From positions 1-11,154 of the forward strand of contig JACRCA010000420.1 in assembly GCA_016234425.1 (NCBI GenBank): 11,154 bases of DNA. Direction: 5' to 3'. Below are positions 1 to 5,326 of the stretch, in pieces. Below the pieces are notes generated by a model. It saw only the letters and a list, made by a program, of their open reading frames with translations, did no database searches and was not told the DNA's origin. How positions within the stretch are numbered: the stretch's first letter is position 1; every line of letters starts with the position of its first letter. The translations under genes were made by a program, and so were the position numbers. The DNA is from Deltaproteobacteria bacterium. GTDB lineage: Bacteria > Desulfobacterota > SM23-61.

Positions 1-159
1 AAAGGGATTCCCGATGATCAGATCATTGTCTCCCTGGAGCGGCGCATGAAATGCGGGGTGGGCAAATGTGGCCACTGCCAGATCAACCATGTGTATGTCT
101 GTCAGGACGGCCCAGTTTTCCGTTACGCCAAGATCAAAGACCCGGTATTTTGGGGTTAG
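1..159 (+). CDS. C-terminal [2Fe-2S] fragment of an FAD/NAD-binding hydrogenase-gamma-like subunit (5' end outside window or inverted piece)
   Basis: Frame 1 is open from the first base to a TAG at 157-159, giving 52 residues. Residues 18, 23, 26 and 34 form a C-x4-C-x2-C-x7-C pattern within MKCGVGKCGHCQINHVYVC. This is the [2Fe-2S] ligand set of the PyrK/hydrogenase-gamma family, which normally sits at the extreme C-terminus of a protein of about 280 residues. It is followed by the family-typical FRYAKIKD. The last five residues (PVFWG) do not look like the family and are read from sequence that appears to belong to the opposite-strand gene. The fragment supplies exactly the domain missing from the minus-strand gene ending at 156, and the two stop codons overlap tail to tail. 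It is either the end of a second, convergent gamma gene or the inverted tail of the same gene. The family assignment is firm; the status as a working gene is not. Confidence 0.75.
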   Translation, partial: KGIPDDQIIVSLERRMKCGVGKCGHCQINHVYVCQDGPVFRYAKIKDPVFWG

Positions 160-172
160 ACGATGATCTTGG
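128..172. repeat. 9-bp inverted repeat flanking the strand switch in the gamma gene
   Basis: CCAAGATCA at 128-136 is the exact reverse complement of TGATCTTGG at 164-172, with 27 nt between. The apparent switch from plus-strand to minus-strand gamma-gene sequence falls inside this interval, around 141-144. Short inverted repeats can promote inversion, template switching or fold-back chimeras. However, both arms encode a Lys-Ile pair (AKI on plus, TKI on minus), so the match may be coincidental. Confidence 0.5.
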
Positions 173-782
173 TGAAGAGGGTAGTGATGACGCCCAAGTT
201 CAACTTCCACTGGCCGTAGGTCCGGTCCACCGTCTCCCGATATTCCATCTCCTTGCTCGCCCGCCACTTGGCGAGCTCATCCAGAAAGAGCTGTTCGGCC
301 GGAGTTTTAGCGCCGAAAAGCACCAGGACCCGACCGAAATTAGACCGATGATCCAGCACATAATTAATCAAAGAGCGCAAGGGAACAAGGCCAATTCCTC
401 CGGCTACGAAAAGAAGGTCCTGCCCCTTCATCTCCTCCACAGGAAACCCTTGGCCAAAAGGCCCACGAATTCCCAGAGATGCCCCCCGATCCAGGTTATG
501 CAGGGCTTTAGTCACGTTGCCTACCGCCCGAACCGCCAGTTCGAAAGAACCCTTCTTCGTCGGTGAAGAAGAGACGGAAATGGGCGCTTCCCCGATTCCA
601 AATAGGGAAACTTCGACGAACTGGCCGGGCTGATGTCCCAATTCTTTCCCACTCTGGAGTTTGACCTCGAAGAGCTTTTCCATCTTCGTTAACACCTCGG
701 TCCTGACGATCTCCGCCAGGCTGGGCAAGAAAATGGAAGTTTGCTCCAGTGAGCCAGTTTGAACCTGTGCAGCCGTCATCAT
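156..782 (-). pseudogene. FAD/NAD-binding oxidoreductase, hydrogenase/sulfhydrogenase gamma-like subunit, 3'-truncated
   Basis: This 208-residue product belongs to the ferredoxin-NADP reductase-like family of hydrogenase and sulfhydrogenase gamma subunits and anaerobic sulfite reductase B. These pass electrons between NAD(P)H, FAD and a [2Fe-2S] centre. Visible are a flavin-binding beta-barrel with GQFVEVSLFGIGEAPISVSS (about residues 53-72) and GIRGPFGQGFP (104-114), then a nucleotide-binding segment FVAGGIGLVPLRS (125-137). It ends at LGVITTLFTKIIV. Relatives normally continue for roughly 70 residues through a CGPP motif and a four-cysteine [2Fe-2S] domain. Both are absent here, and that cysteine domain lies inverted at 1-141. 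The start is the first of two adjacent ATGs; it overlaps the upstream TGA by one base and has GGAGGG at 789-794, 6 nt away. It is therefore translationally coupled to the beta-like gene. Without the FeS domain the product is unlikely to be functional, unless the break is an assembly error. Confidence 0.8.
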
Positions 783-1816
783 CACTTGCCCTCCTTTAAC
801 CGGTTGAAAATCTCCACGGGGTTGGCGATGTCCGGCAAACAAGCCGAGGCGCACCTCCCACAACCCACGCATCCATGCTCCCCGTATTTCTCGTAGATAT
901 ACTTTCCTTTGCGAAAGATCCGGTGCCGGATCCGTTGCGACCGGTCCTCCCGGAAATTCTCTCCCGTAGCCACTTTGGCAAACCCCTCCAGCAAGCACCC
1001 ATCCCACAGGCGGAACCGCTCCCCTGCGGATAAGTTCAGGTTCACATCGTCCTGCACGTCAAAGCAGTAGCAAGTGGGGCAGACTAAATTACAGGAACCG
1101 CAGCTAAAACATTTCTCCGCCAGTTCTTCAAAGAGCTTACTATTGGCCCGATCCGTCAGAAGCTTGGGAAGATCCTCATAAGAGGTATTGATGGTATTGA
1201 GGGAGAACATATAGGGGATTTTCTCTTGAACTTCTGCCCGTTTGGCCATCTCTTCTTTTGTTGCTGGTTTGGAGAGCGCCTGTTGTTCCAGGAGCCCCTC
1301 CCCTTTCTTCGTGCCCACGGCCACCACGTAGCTTTCTCCCATGTCTGTAAGCAAGAGGTCAAAGCCCTCCTGCACCGTGGCCGAGTTCATAGATTTGCAA
1401 AAAGCGTAGGGCGAAGCCCGCTTGATGTCCACACCGATGATCACCGTATCCTGCCGCCTTTTCCGGTAATGCTCATCATCGTTGGCCTCGGCGAAGATGC
1501 GGTCGAGTTGGGCAATGCCTTTGATATCGTAGGGATGAACTCCGACGATGGCCAGTGGTCGGCTTTCCAGCACCGGCTCACAACTCACCACTTTCCCCAT
1601 CTTGAATTTCAGCAGGGTCTCCCGCGGGGGGAGAATATACTTTTTCGGGGAAAAGATGGTTACGTCATAGTCCAGGCATAGCTGGGATGGTGACTCCAGG
1701 GGAGCAAACTCATACTTCCCCTCGATTCTCTCCCGAACCCCCACTACCTCCATGGCCCCCATCAGATTTTCGATGAAAAGTGGGAAGTTCTTCTTCTCCA
1801 GGGTGCGAAAGGTCAT
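782..1816 (-). CDS. 4Fe-4S dicluster protein, sulfhydrogenase beta / anaerobic sulfite reductase A-like subunit
   Basis: The protein has 344 residues and two C-terminal [4Fe-4S] sites. The first is CFSCGSCNLVC (Cys 236, 239, 242, 246), followed by PTCYC with extra cysteines at 249 and 251. The second is CVGCGRCASAC (Cys 316, 319, 322, 326). The long N-terminal region, including VGVHPYDIKGIAQLDRIF (about 91-108), is typical of the HydB/AsrA-type beta subunits. These relay electrons between a flavoprotein gamma subunit and a catalytic partner in the cytoplasm. The gamma-like gene follows with a one-base stop/start overlap, the usual beta-gamma arrangement. An in-frame TTG seven codons upstream is rejected as the start, because AGGAGG at 1822-1827 lies 5 nt before this ATG. 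No hydrogenase large or small subunit or siroheme reductase lies in the window, so the final electron partner is unknown. Family call is strong; substrate is not determined. Confidence 0.88.
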   Translation of the reverse strand: MTFRTLEKKNFPLFIENLMGAMEVVGVRERIEGKYEFAPLESPSQLCLDYDVTIFSPKKYILPPRETLLKFKMGKVVSCEPVLESRPLAIVGVHPYDIKGIAQLDRIFAEANDDEHYRKRRQDTVIIGVDIKRASPYAFCKSMNSATVQEGFDLLLTDMGESYVVAVGTKKGEGLLEQQALSKPATKEEMAKRAEVQEKIPYMFSLNTINTSYEDLPKLLTDRANSKLFEELAEKCFSCGSCNLVCPTCYCFDVQDDVNLNLSAGERFRLWDGCLLEGFAKVATGENFREDRSQRIRHRIFRKGKYIYEKYGEHGCVGCGRCASACLPDIANPVEIFNRLKEGK

Positions 1817-1821
1817 CTTCT

Positions 1822-1827
1822 CCTCCT
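1822..1827 (-). promoter_or_regulatory. Strong Shine-Dalgarno fixing the start of the dicluster FeS gene
   Basis: On the minus strand AGGAGG lies 5 nt before the ATG at 1816. It falls inside the longer reading frame that begins at a TTG, which argues against that earlier start. Confidence 0.85.
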
Positions 1828-1858
1828 TTTGCGGCAATCTTTCATAAACAGGCTCTTA

Positions 1859-1942
1859 CCGCAGAGCACGCTAAGAACTGCTAAGCGCTTAGCGCTATGC
1901 GCATAGCGTTTTTGATATTAGCGTTTTCTGTGCTCTCTGCGG
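1859..1942. repeat. Nested palindromic intergenic element
   Basis: This fills most of the 138-nt spacer between the PHP gene and the dicluster FeS gene. The outer arms pair: CCGCAGAGCAC at 1859-1869 against GTGCTCTCTGCGG at 1930-1942, with a 2-nt bulge. Inside are two perfect palindromes, CTAAGCGCTTAG (1881-1892) and CGCTATGCGCATAGCG (1893-1908). The outer arms resemble the CTCTGCG/CGCAGAG-rich dispersed repeats I recall from deltaproteobacterial and related metagenomic genomes, which is recollection rather than a search result. On the minus strand the transcript would fold into a large branched hairpin ahead of the dicluster gene. There is no U-tract, so a classical terminator is unlikely. 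RNA stability, an attenuation role or a simple non-autonomous repeat are all possible. Confidence 0.7.
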
Positions 1943-1954
1943 GGAATCGATTTT

Positions 1955-2725
1955 TCAAAGCAAGGTTAACCCACTATCCATCTTTTTCACGATTTGCCGC
2001 CCCTCCTGACCCCGGAAGGCTAACCGCAGCTCCTTCAGGCTGGCATCGGCCAGCAGAAAAATAGTGCGGGCACTGCCGATGTCCTCTAAACGGTGGGCAT
2101 CGGAAGATACAATCCGGGGAAGGCGCAGGGAAGCATCCAAAATCCTCCCTTGTTCCCGAAATTCGCTCCTGCGGCTCATCTCCAGAGCCTCCAGTTCCAT
2201 ATCCGGCGGGATGAATCCCAATTGGCTGATCAGGCTAAAAGAACTTTTGTCAAAATGAGAGGGAATGGCTAACCCGCCGTGCCTTTCCACTCGCTGCTTT
2301 ACATCCTCCAGGGAGAGGTCCAAAGAGTTCAAAAGCAGCCGTTCCTCGAACCGTATAATGGTCCCTTCCTCGTCCACAATGGGTTGATCCCCGAAGACCT
2401 CCGGGTCATTGCGCACATCTGGAAGGTATCGTCGAACCTCCTCATCCCAGGCTGCAATCGAGGACCCATCCGCAAAGAGAGTCAGCAGATGGATTTCCTC
2501 GCGAGTTTGCACTTCCATCCCTGGAATAACCTTTACCCCTTGCTTCTCTCCCAGGCGCATGACGACCCGGACATTTTTTGCCGTGTTGTGGTCAGTAATG
2601 GCGATGATGTCCAGAGATTCGCTCTTGGCGCGCTCGATGATCTTCCGGGGTGAGAGGTCCAGGCTGGCACAAGGGGAGAGGCAGGTATGAATGTGCAGGT
2701 CTGCGCTATATTCGCTTAACAACAT
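1955..2725 (-). CDS. PHP-domain metal-dependent phosphoesterase-like protein
   Basis: The protein has 256 residues and a complete set of PHP metal-ligand motifs: DLHIHT (Asp9, His11, His13), ITDHNT (Asp45, His46), GMEVQT with Glu71, PSHFD with His157, and SSDAHRLEDIG with Asp209 and His211. PHP enzymes hydrolyse phosphoester bonds with a cluster of two or three metals; characterised stand-alone relatives act on nucleotides or nucleoside 3',5'-bisphosphates. The spacing between motifs fits a single-domain cytoplasmic PHP enzyme with an insertion of about 75 residues (85-150), which is common in the family. A GAGGAA just before the ATG supports the start. It follows the GHKL ATPase gene after 77 nt on the same strand. 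A role in signalling linked to the surrounding electron-transfer genes is inferred from location only; the substrate cannot be predicted. Confidence 0.88.
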   Translation of the reverse strand: MLLSEYSADLHIHTCLSPCASLDLSPRKIIERAKSESLDIIAITDHNTAKNVRVVMRLGEKQGVKVIPGMEVQTREEIHLLTLFADGSSIAAWDEEVRRYLPDVRNDPEVFGDQPIVDEEGTIIRFEERLLLNSLDLSLEDVKQRVERHGGLAIPSHFDKSSFSLISQLGFIPPDMELEALEMSRRSEFREQGRILDASLRLPRIVSSDAHRLEDIGSARTIFLLADASLKELRLAFRGQEGRQIVKKMDSGLTLL

Positions 2726-2751
2726 TTCCTCGGAGCTCTACAGGCATCCCC

Positions 2752-2776
2752 CTATTGGCTTTATGGGGCCAAATAG
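2752..2776. other. Imperfect hairpin between the ATPase and PHP genes
   Basis: CTATTGGC at 2752-2759 pairs with GCCAAATAG at 2768-2776, with one bulged A. It lies in the 77-nt spacer. No run of T follows in the direction of transcription, so it is a weak terminator candidate at best. It may be an mRNA processing or stability structure, or chance. Confidence 0.35.
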
Positions 2777-2802
2777 CCGACGCCCGGCTCCTGAATCTCC
2801 CA

Positions 2803-3231
2803 TTACCTGCGGATTGTTATATCCAGGACAGTTCCCTGCCCGACCACCGAAGCAATATGAAATTTGTCCGAATTCTTCTGGATGTTCGCCAGACCCATCC
2901 CGGCGCCAAAGCCCATCTCTCGGATTTCCTCAGAGGCCGTGGAGTATCCTTCTTTCATGGCCAATTCTATATCTTCAATCCCCTCTCCTTCGTCTTCCAC
3001 CCGAATGCGCAGCAACTCCGGAGTTACTGAAATAGTCAATGTTCCTTTTCGGGCGTACAGGACAACATTCATCTCCGCTTCGTATGTAGCAATAGTGACC
3101 CGCCGGATGACTTTGGGAGAAACGCCCGACTCCTGCAAAATCTTCTTCACTTTACTGGATATCTCTCCGGCATTTGAAAAGTCCCGGCCAATGATTGTAA
3201 AGGTCTTTTCGAAGAAAGGCTCAGCGCCCAT
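2803..3231 (-). CDS. Small GHKL ATP-binding protein, anti-sigma-factor (RsbW)-like
   Basis: The 142-residue protein is essentially one HATPase fold. The N-box is in ATYEAEMNVVLYA (about residues 48-60), the G1 box is VEDEGEGIEDIELAM (78-92), and the G2 box is MGFGAGMGLANI (106-117). Family members without dimerisation or sensor domains act as anti-sigma factors or serine kinases, or as partners of small regulators. The frame is open further upstream to 3306, but that stretch overlaps the DRTGG gene and is low-complexity. MGAEPFF at 3231 matches the usual short N-terminus, so I chose it; this leaves an 11-nt overlap with the upstream stop. The overlap implies coupled expression with the DRTGG protein. 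No sigma factor or anti-anti-sigma partner is in the window, so the target is unknown. Confidence 0.85.
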   Translation of the reverse strand: MGAEPFFEKTFTIIGRDFSNAGEISSKVKKILQESGVSPKVIRRVTIATYEAEMNVVLYARKGTLTISVTPELLRIRVEDEGEGIEDIELAMKEGYSTASEEIREMGFGAGMGLANIQKNSDKFHIASVVGQGTVLDITIRR

Positions 3232-3601
3232 CCACCGCGCAGCTCCCTTCCTCGACTTCTGAGCAACCCGGCAGCCCGCGCCGGTAGAGACGACCGCAGG
3301 CCTCATACATGGGCAGGTCGGTGAGCAACATGGGAATTTTTTTGTCCATCGCTAAAGCGATGGCTTCCCGGTCCGGCTCCTTCCCCCGGACAAAGACCAA
3401 GGCTTTAATATTGGCCATCTCTGCCGTCCGCACCACCTGCAGGTTGGTGAGACCGGTCAAGAGCAGAGACTCTTCTTTGGTGAAGGCCAGGACGTCGCTC
3501 ATCAGATCGCATCCGCAGGCCATTTTGATTTCCATTTGCAGGTCCTGGGGAGCGATGATCACCTGGGCATTGAGGATTTCTTTGACTTCCTGCAGAGTCA
3601 T
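3221..3601 (-). CDS. Stand-alone DRTGG-type domain protein
   Basis: The 126-residue protein resembles the free-standing DRTGG domain family. Visible are an N-terminal helix MTLQEVKEIL, a central GCDLMSDVLAF (about 30-40), LLTGLTNLQVVRTAEM (47-62), a KALVFVRGK strand (66-74) and a C-terminal PMYEACGRLYRRGL (98-111). The canonical D-R-T-G-G residues are degenerate, as is common in this subgroup. DRTGG domains are also found next to CBS domains and in phosphotransacetylase/BioD-like proteins; their ligand is not firmly known. The frame continues seven codons upstream, but GGAGAGGAAGGGG immediately before ATG 3601 favours this start. The last 16 or so residues (after GLPGC) look like non-family tail and overlap the ATPase gene start. 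It is first in a same-strand trio with the GHKL ATPase and PHP genes, separated from nuoN by about 186 nt. Confidence 0.78.
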   Translation of the reverse strand: MTLQEVKEILNAQVIIAPQDLQMEIKMACGCDLMSDVLAFTKEESLLLTGLTNLQVVRTAEMANIKALVFVRGKEPDREAIALAMDKKIPMLLTDLPMYEACGRLYRRGLPGCSEVEEGSCAVDGR

Positions 3602-3694
3602 CCCCTTCCTCTCCGCTGGCATAATTCTACGTTCTACTCGAAAGTGGCCGGCTTCGGGCCTCGAGAACGCGCAAAAATAAGTTGTCCGCTTAGA

Positions 3695-3724
3695 AACTTA
3701 GCACAGAAATTCTCGCCCTGTCAA
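3695..3724 (-). promoter_or_regulatory. Candidate sigma-70-type promoter for the DRTGG-ATPase-PHP set
   Basis: On the minus strand a perfect TTGACA (3719-3724) is followed after 18 nt by a weak -10-like TAAGTT (3695-3700), about 93 nt before the DRTGG start. It sits in the longest true spacer of the left half, where a new transcription unit could begin. The -10 match is poor and the -35 box lies inside a hairpin, so this is a tentative call. Confidence 0.25.
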
Positions 3725-3731
3725 ACAGGGC
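3715..3731 (-). terminator. Short GC-rich hairpin downstream of nuoN, possible weak terminator
   Basis: GCCCTGT at 3715-3721 and ACAGGGC at 3725-3731 form a perfect 7-bp stem with a 3-nt loop, about 57 nt past the nuoN stop. On the minus strand it is followed by GAGAATTTCTG rather than a T run, so intrinsic termination would be inefficient. It nevertheless marks a likely boundary between the nuo operon and the next genes. Confidence 0.35.
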
Positions 3732-3787
3732 ACCCTGGCCCATTTCTTAGAATGGATTTTAGCAAATTGCCAGCGCCGGCGAATGAC

Positions 3788-5242
3788 TCACATCAGAGCC
3801 AGGAGGGATTGCCTGGCCAGATTCAGATAATGGGAGGGGGTAATGCCCATCTGCAGAGTGCCGAAGACAGCTATGATGAGGGCAATGACCATGGCCGGAG
3901 ATGTTTCCAATTTGGTAAGTTCCTTCTCGGGGCTGCGCATGTACATCATCACCGTGACACGGAAGTAGAAGTACACAGACAGGGCACTGTTCAAGACGCC
4001 AATGATCGCCAGGTGGATGTATCCGGCCTTGACCGCTGCGCTGAAAATATAAAATTTCCCCACGAAACCGGCCGTGGGAGGAATTCCGGCCAGCGAGAAC
4101 ATGAAGATGGCCATGGCCGCAGCCAGAAGCGGATACTTGGAGGCCATCCCGCTGTAGTCGCTGATTTGAATATTCTCCTCGCCCTTCCGCCCATAGAGGA
4201 TGACGACCCCAAAAGCTCCCAAGTTCATGAAGGCATAAGCCAAGATGTAATAAAGCACGCTGGCTGTGCCCAGTTCGCTGGCGGCCACCATCGCCACCAG
4301 AATATAACCAGCATGGGCAATGCTGGAGTAAGCCAGCATACGTTTGATGTTCTTCTGCGCGATAGCTACTACGTTTCCCAGGGTCATGGTCAGGACGGCC
4401 AAGACCCAAAGGATCCAGACCCAATCCGTTTGCAGGGAAGAGAGGGCGTACAAGAATACTCGCAGGAAAGCAGCGAACCCCGCAGCTTTTGGCCCCACCG
4501 ACATGAAAGCCGTGATGGAGGTGGGAGCCCCTTCGTATACATCCGGAGTCCACATGTGGAAGGGGACGGAGGCAACCTTAAACCCGAAGCCGACGATCAG
4601 CAAGCCCATACCCATGAGCAGCAGGGGGTCGGTGAGGAGTTGAATCTGGCGGACGAATTCATAGATGCCCTTCAGGTTCGTCGTTCCCGTAGCCCCGTAG
4701 ATCAGAGCGATGCCGTAAAGAAGAAATCCCGTGGAGAAAGCGCCCAGCAGAAAATATTTCAGAGACGATTCGTTGGACTTGGGCTGTGTCCGGAAGAAAC
4801 CGGCCAGAACGTAAATGGAGAGAGAGAAAGTTTCCAGGCCTAAGAAGACGATGATCAAGTCTGTGGCGGAGGCCATGAACATCATGCCCACGGCAGCAAA
4901 CAAAATCAAGATGTAGTATTCGCCGTGCTCGAAACCTTCCTGCCGCAAATAACGGATGGACATCAAAATGGTGAGAGCGGTCGTGATCAGGAAGATGATC
5001 TTGAAGAAGAGGGAGTAGTTGTCCACCACCACCATGCGATTGAAGGCATACTCCGATTTTCCCCAGAGGCTAAAGCAAAAGATCAGGGCCCCGACGACTC
5101 CCGCCAGGCTCAGGTAAGGGACAGCCCCTTTGGCCCCTTGTTTAGCCAGTACAACGAGGATCAGAAGAACCATGGCTGTGAGGCTCAAAATGAGCTCCGC
5201 CCCGATGGCACTCCAGTTTACCGCAGGGATGACCACACTCAT
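3788..5242 (-). CDS. nuoN: NADH-quinone oxidoreductase subunit N
   Basis: This is one of the three antiporter-like proton-pumping subunits of complex I. The 484-residue, highly hydrophobic protein matches the usual NuoN length. Family signatures include GLETFSLSIYVL with Glu137, FGFKVASVPFHMWTPDVYEG (about 220-239) with Lys222, GPKAAGFA with Lys252, and IPPTAGFVGKFYIF (387-400) with Lys396. These are the channel glutamate and lysines that carry protons across the membrane. Start ATG 5242 has GGAGGAG 5 nt upstream. It is the last nuo gene, as in most bacteria, and follows nuoM after 71 nt containing a small repeat. The WTPDVYEG wording (rather than the WLPDA of L and M) separates N from its paralogues. 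I see no defects. Confidence 0.97.
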   Translation of the reverse strand: MSVVIPAVNWSAIGAELILSLTAMVLLILVVLAKQGAKGAVPYLSLAGVVGALIFCFSLWGKSEYAFNRMVVVDNYSLFFKIIFLITTALTILMSIRYLRQEGFEHGEYYILILFAAVGMMFMASATDLIIVFLGLETFSLSIYVLAGFFRTQPKSNESSLKYFLLGAFSTGFLLYGIALIYGATGTTNLKGIYEFVRQIQLLTDPLLLMGMGLLIVGFGFKVASVPFHMWTPDVYEGAPTSITAFMSVGPKAAGFAAFLRVFLYALSSLQTDWVWILWVLAVLTMTLGNVVAIAQKNIKRMLAYSSIAHAGYILVAMVAASELGTASVLYYILAYAFMNLGAFGVVILYGRKGEENIQISDYSGMASKYPLLAAAMAIFMFSLAGIPPTAGFVGKFYIFSAAVKAGYIHLAIIGVLNSALSVYFYFRVTVMMYMRSPEKELTKLETSPAMVIALIIAVFGTLQMGITPSHYLNLARQSLLALM

Positions 5243-5266
5243 GAAAACTCCTCCAATTAAAAGACC

Positions 5267-5326
5267 GAATTCAGCAGTCCGGAGTCAGCAGTCGGAAATC
5301 TGCGACTGAAGATTTATTCTGAATTC
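5267..5326. repeat. Small repeat element spanning the nuoM-nuoN spacer and the nuoM 3' end
   Basis: GAATTCAG (5267-5274) and CTGAATTC (5319-5326) are perfect inverted arms. Between them TCAGCAGTC occurs twice (5271-5279 and 5285-5293, period 14), and CAGTCG (5289-5294) pairs with CGACTG (5303-5308). The composition is unlike the flanking genes. A related GAATTC/TCCTGGATTC pattern continues to about 5342 inside nuoM and encodes the last residues of NuoM. It resembles the CAGAATTCAGGAGTCAG-style spacer repeats I recall from other environmental anaerobe genomes; this is recollection, not a search. Confidence 0.6.

Noticed and set aside
1859..1942. Classical intrinsic terminator or CRISPR repeat
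   Set aside because: No T run follows in either direction and there is no repeat-spacer periodicity; the structure is a nested palindrome.
3232..3306. Upstream extension of the GHKL ATPase start
   Set aside because: The extra residues overlap the DRTGG gene, do not resemble the family, and MGAEPFF at 3231 fits the usual N-terminus.
3536..4843. Long plus-strand open frame (435 codons) opposite nuoN
   Set aside because: It is antisense to nuoN, which has full family motifs. The translated product is rich in His, Gln, Gly and Asp with no recognisable domain, as expected of a shadow frame.
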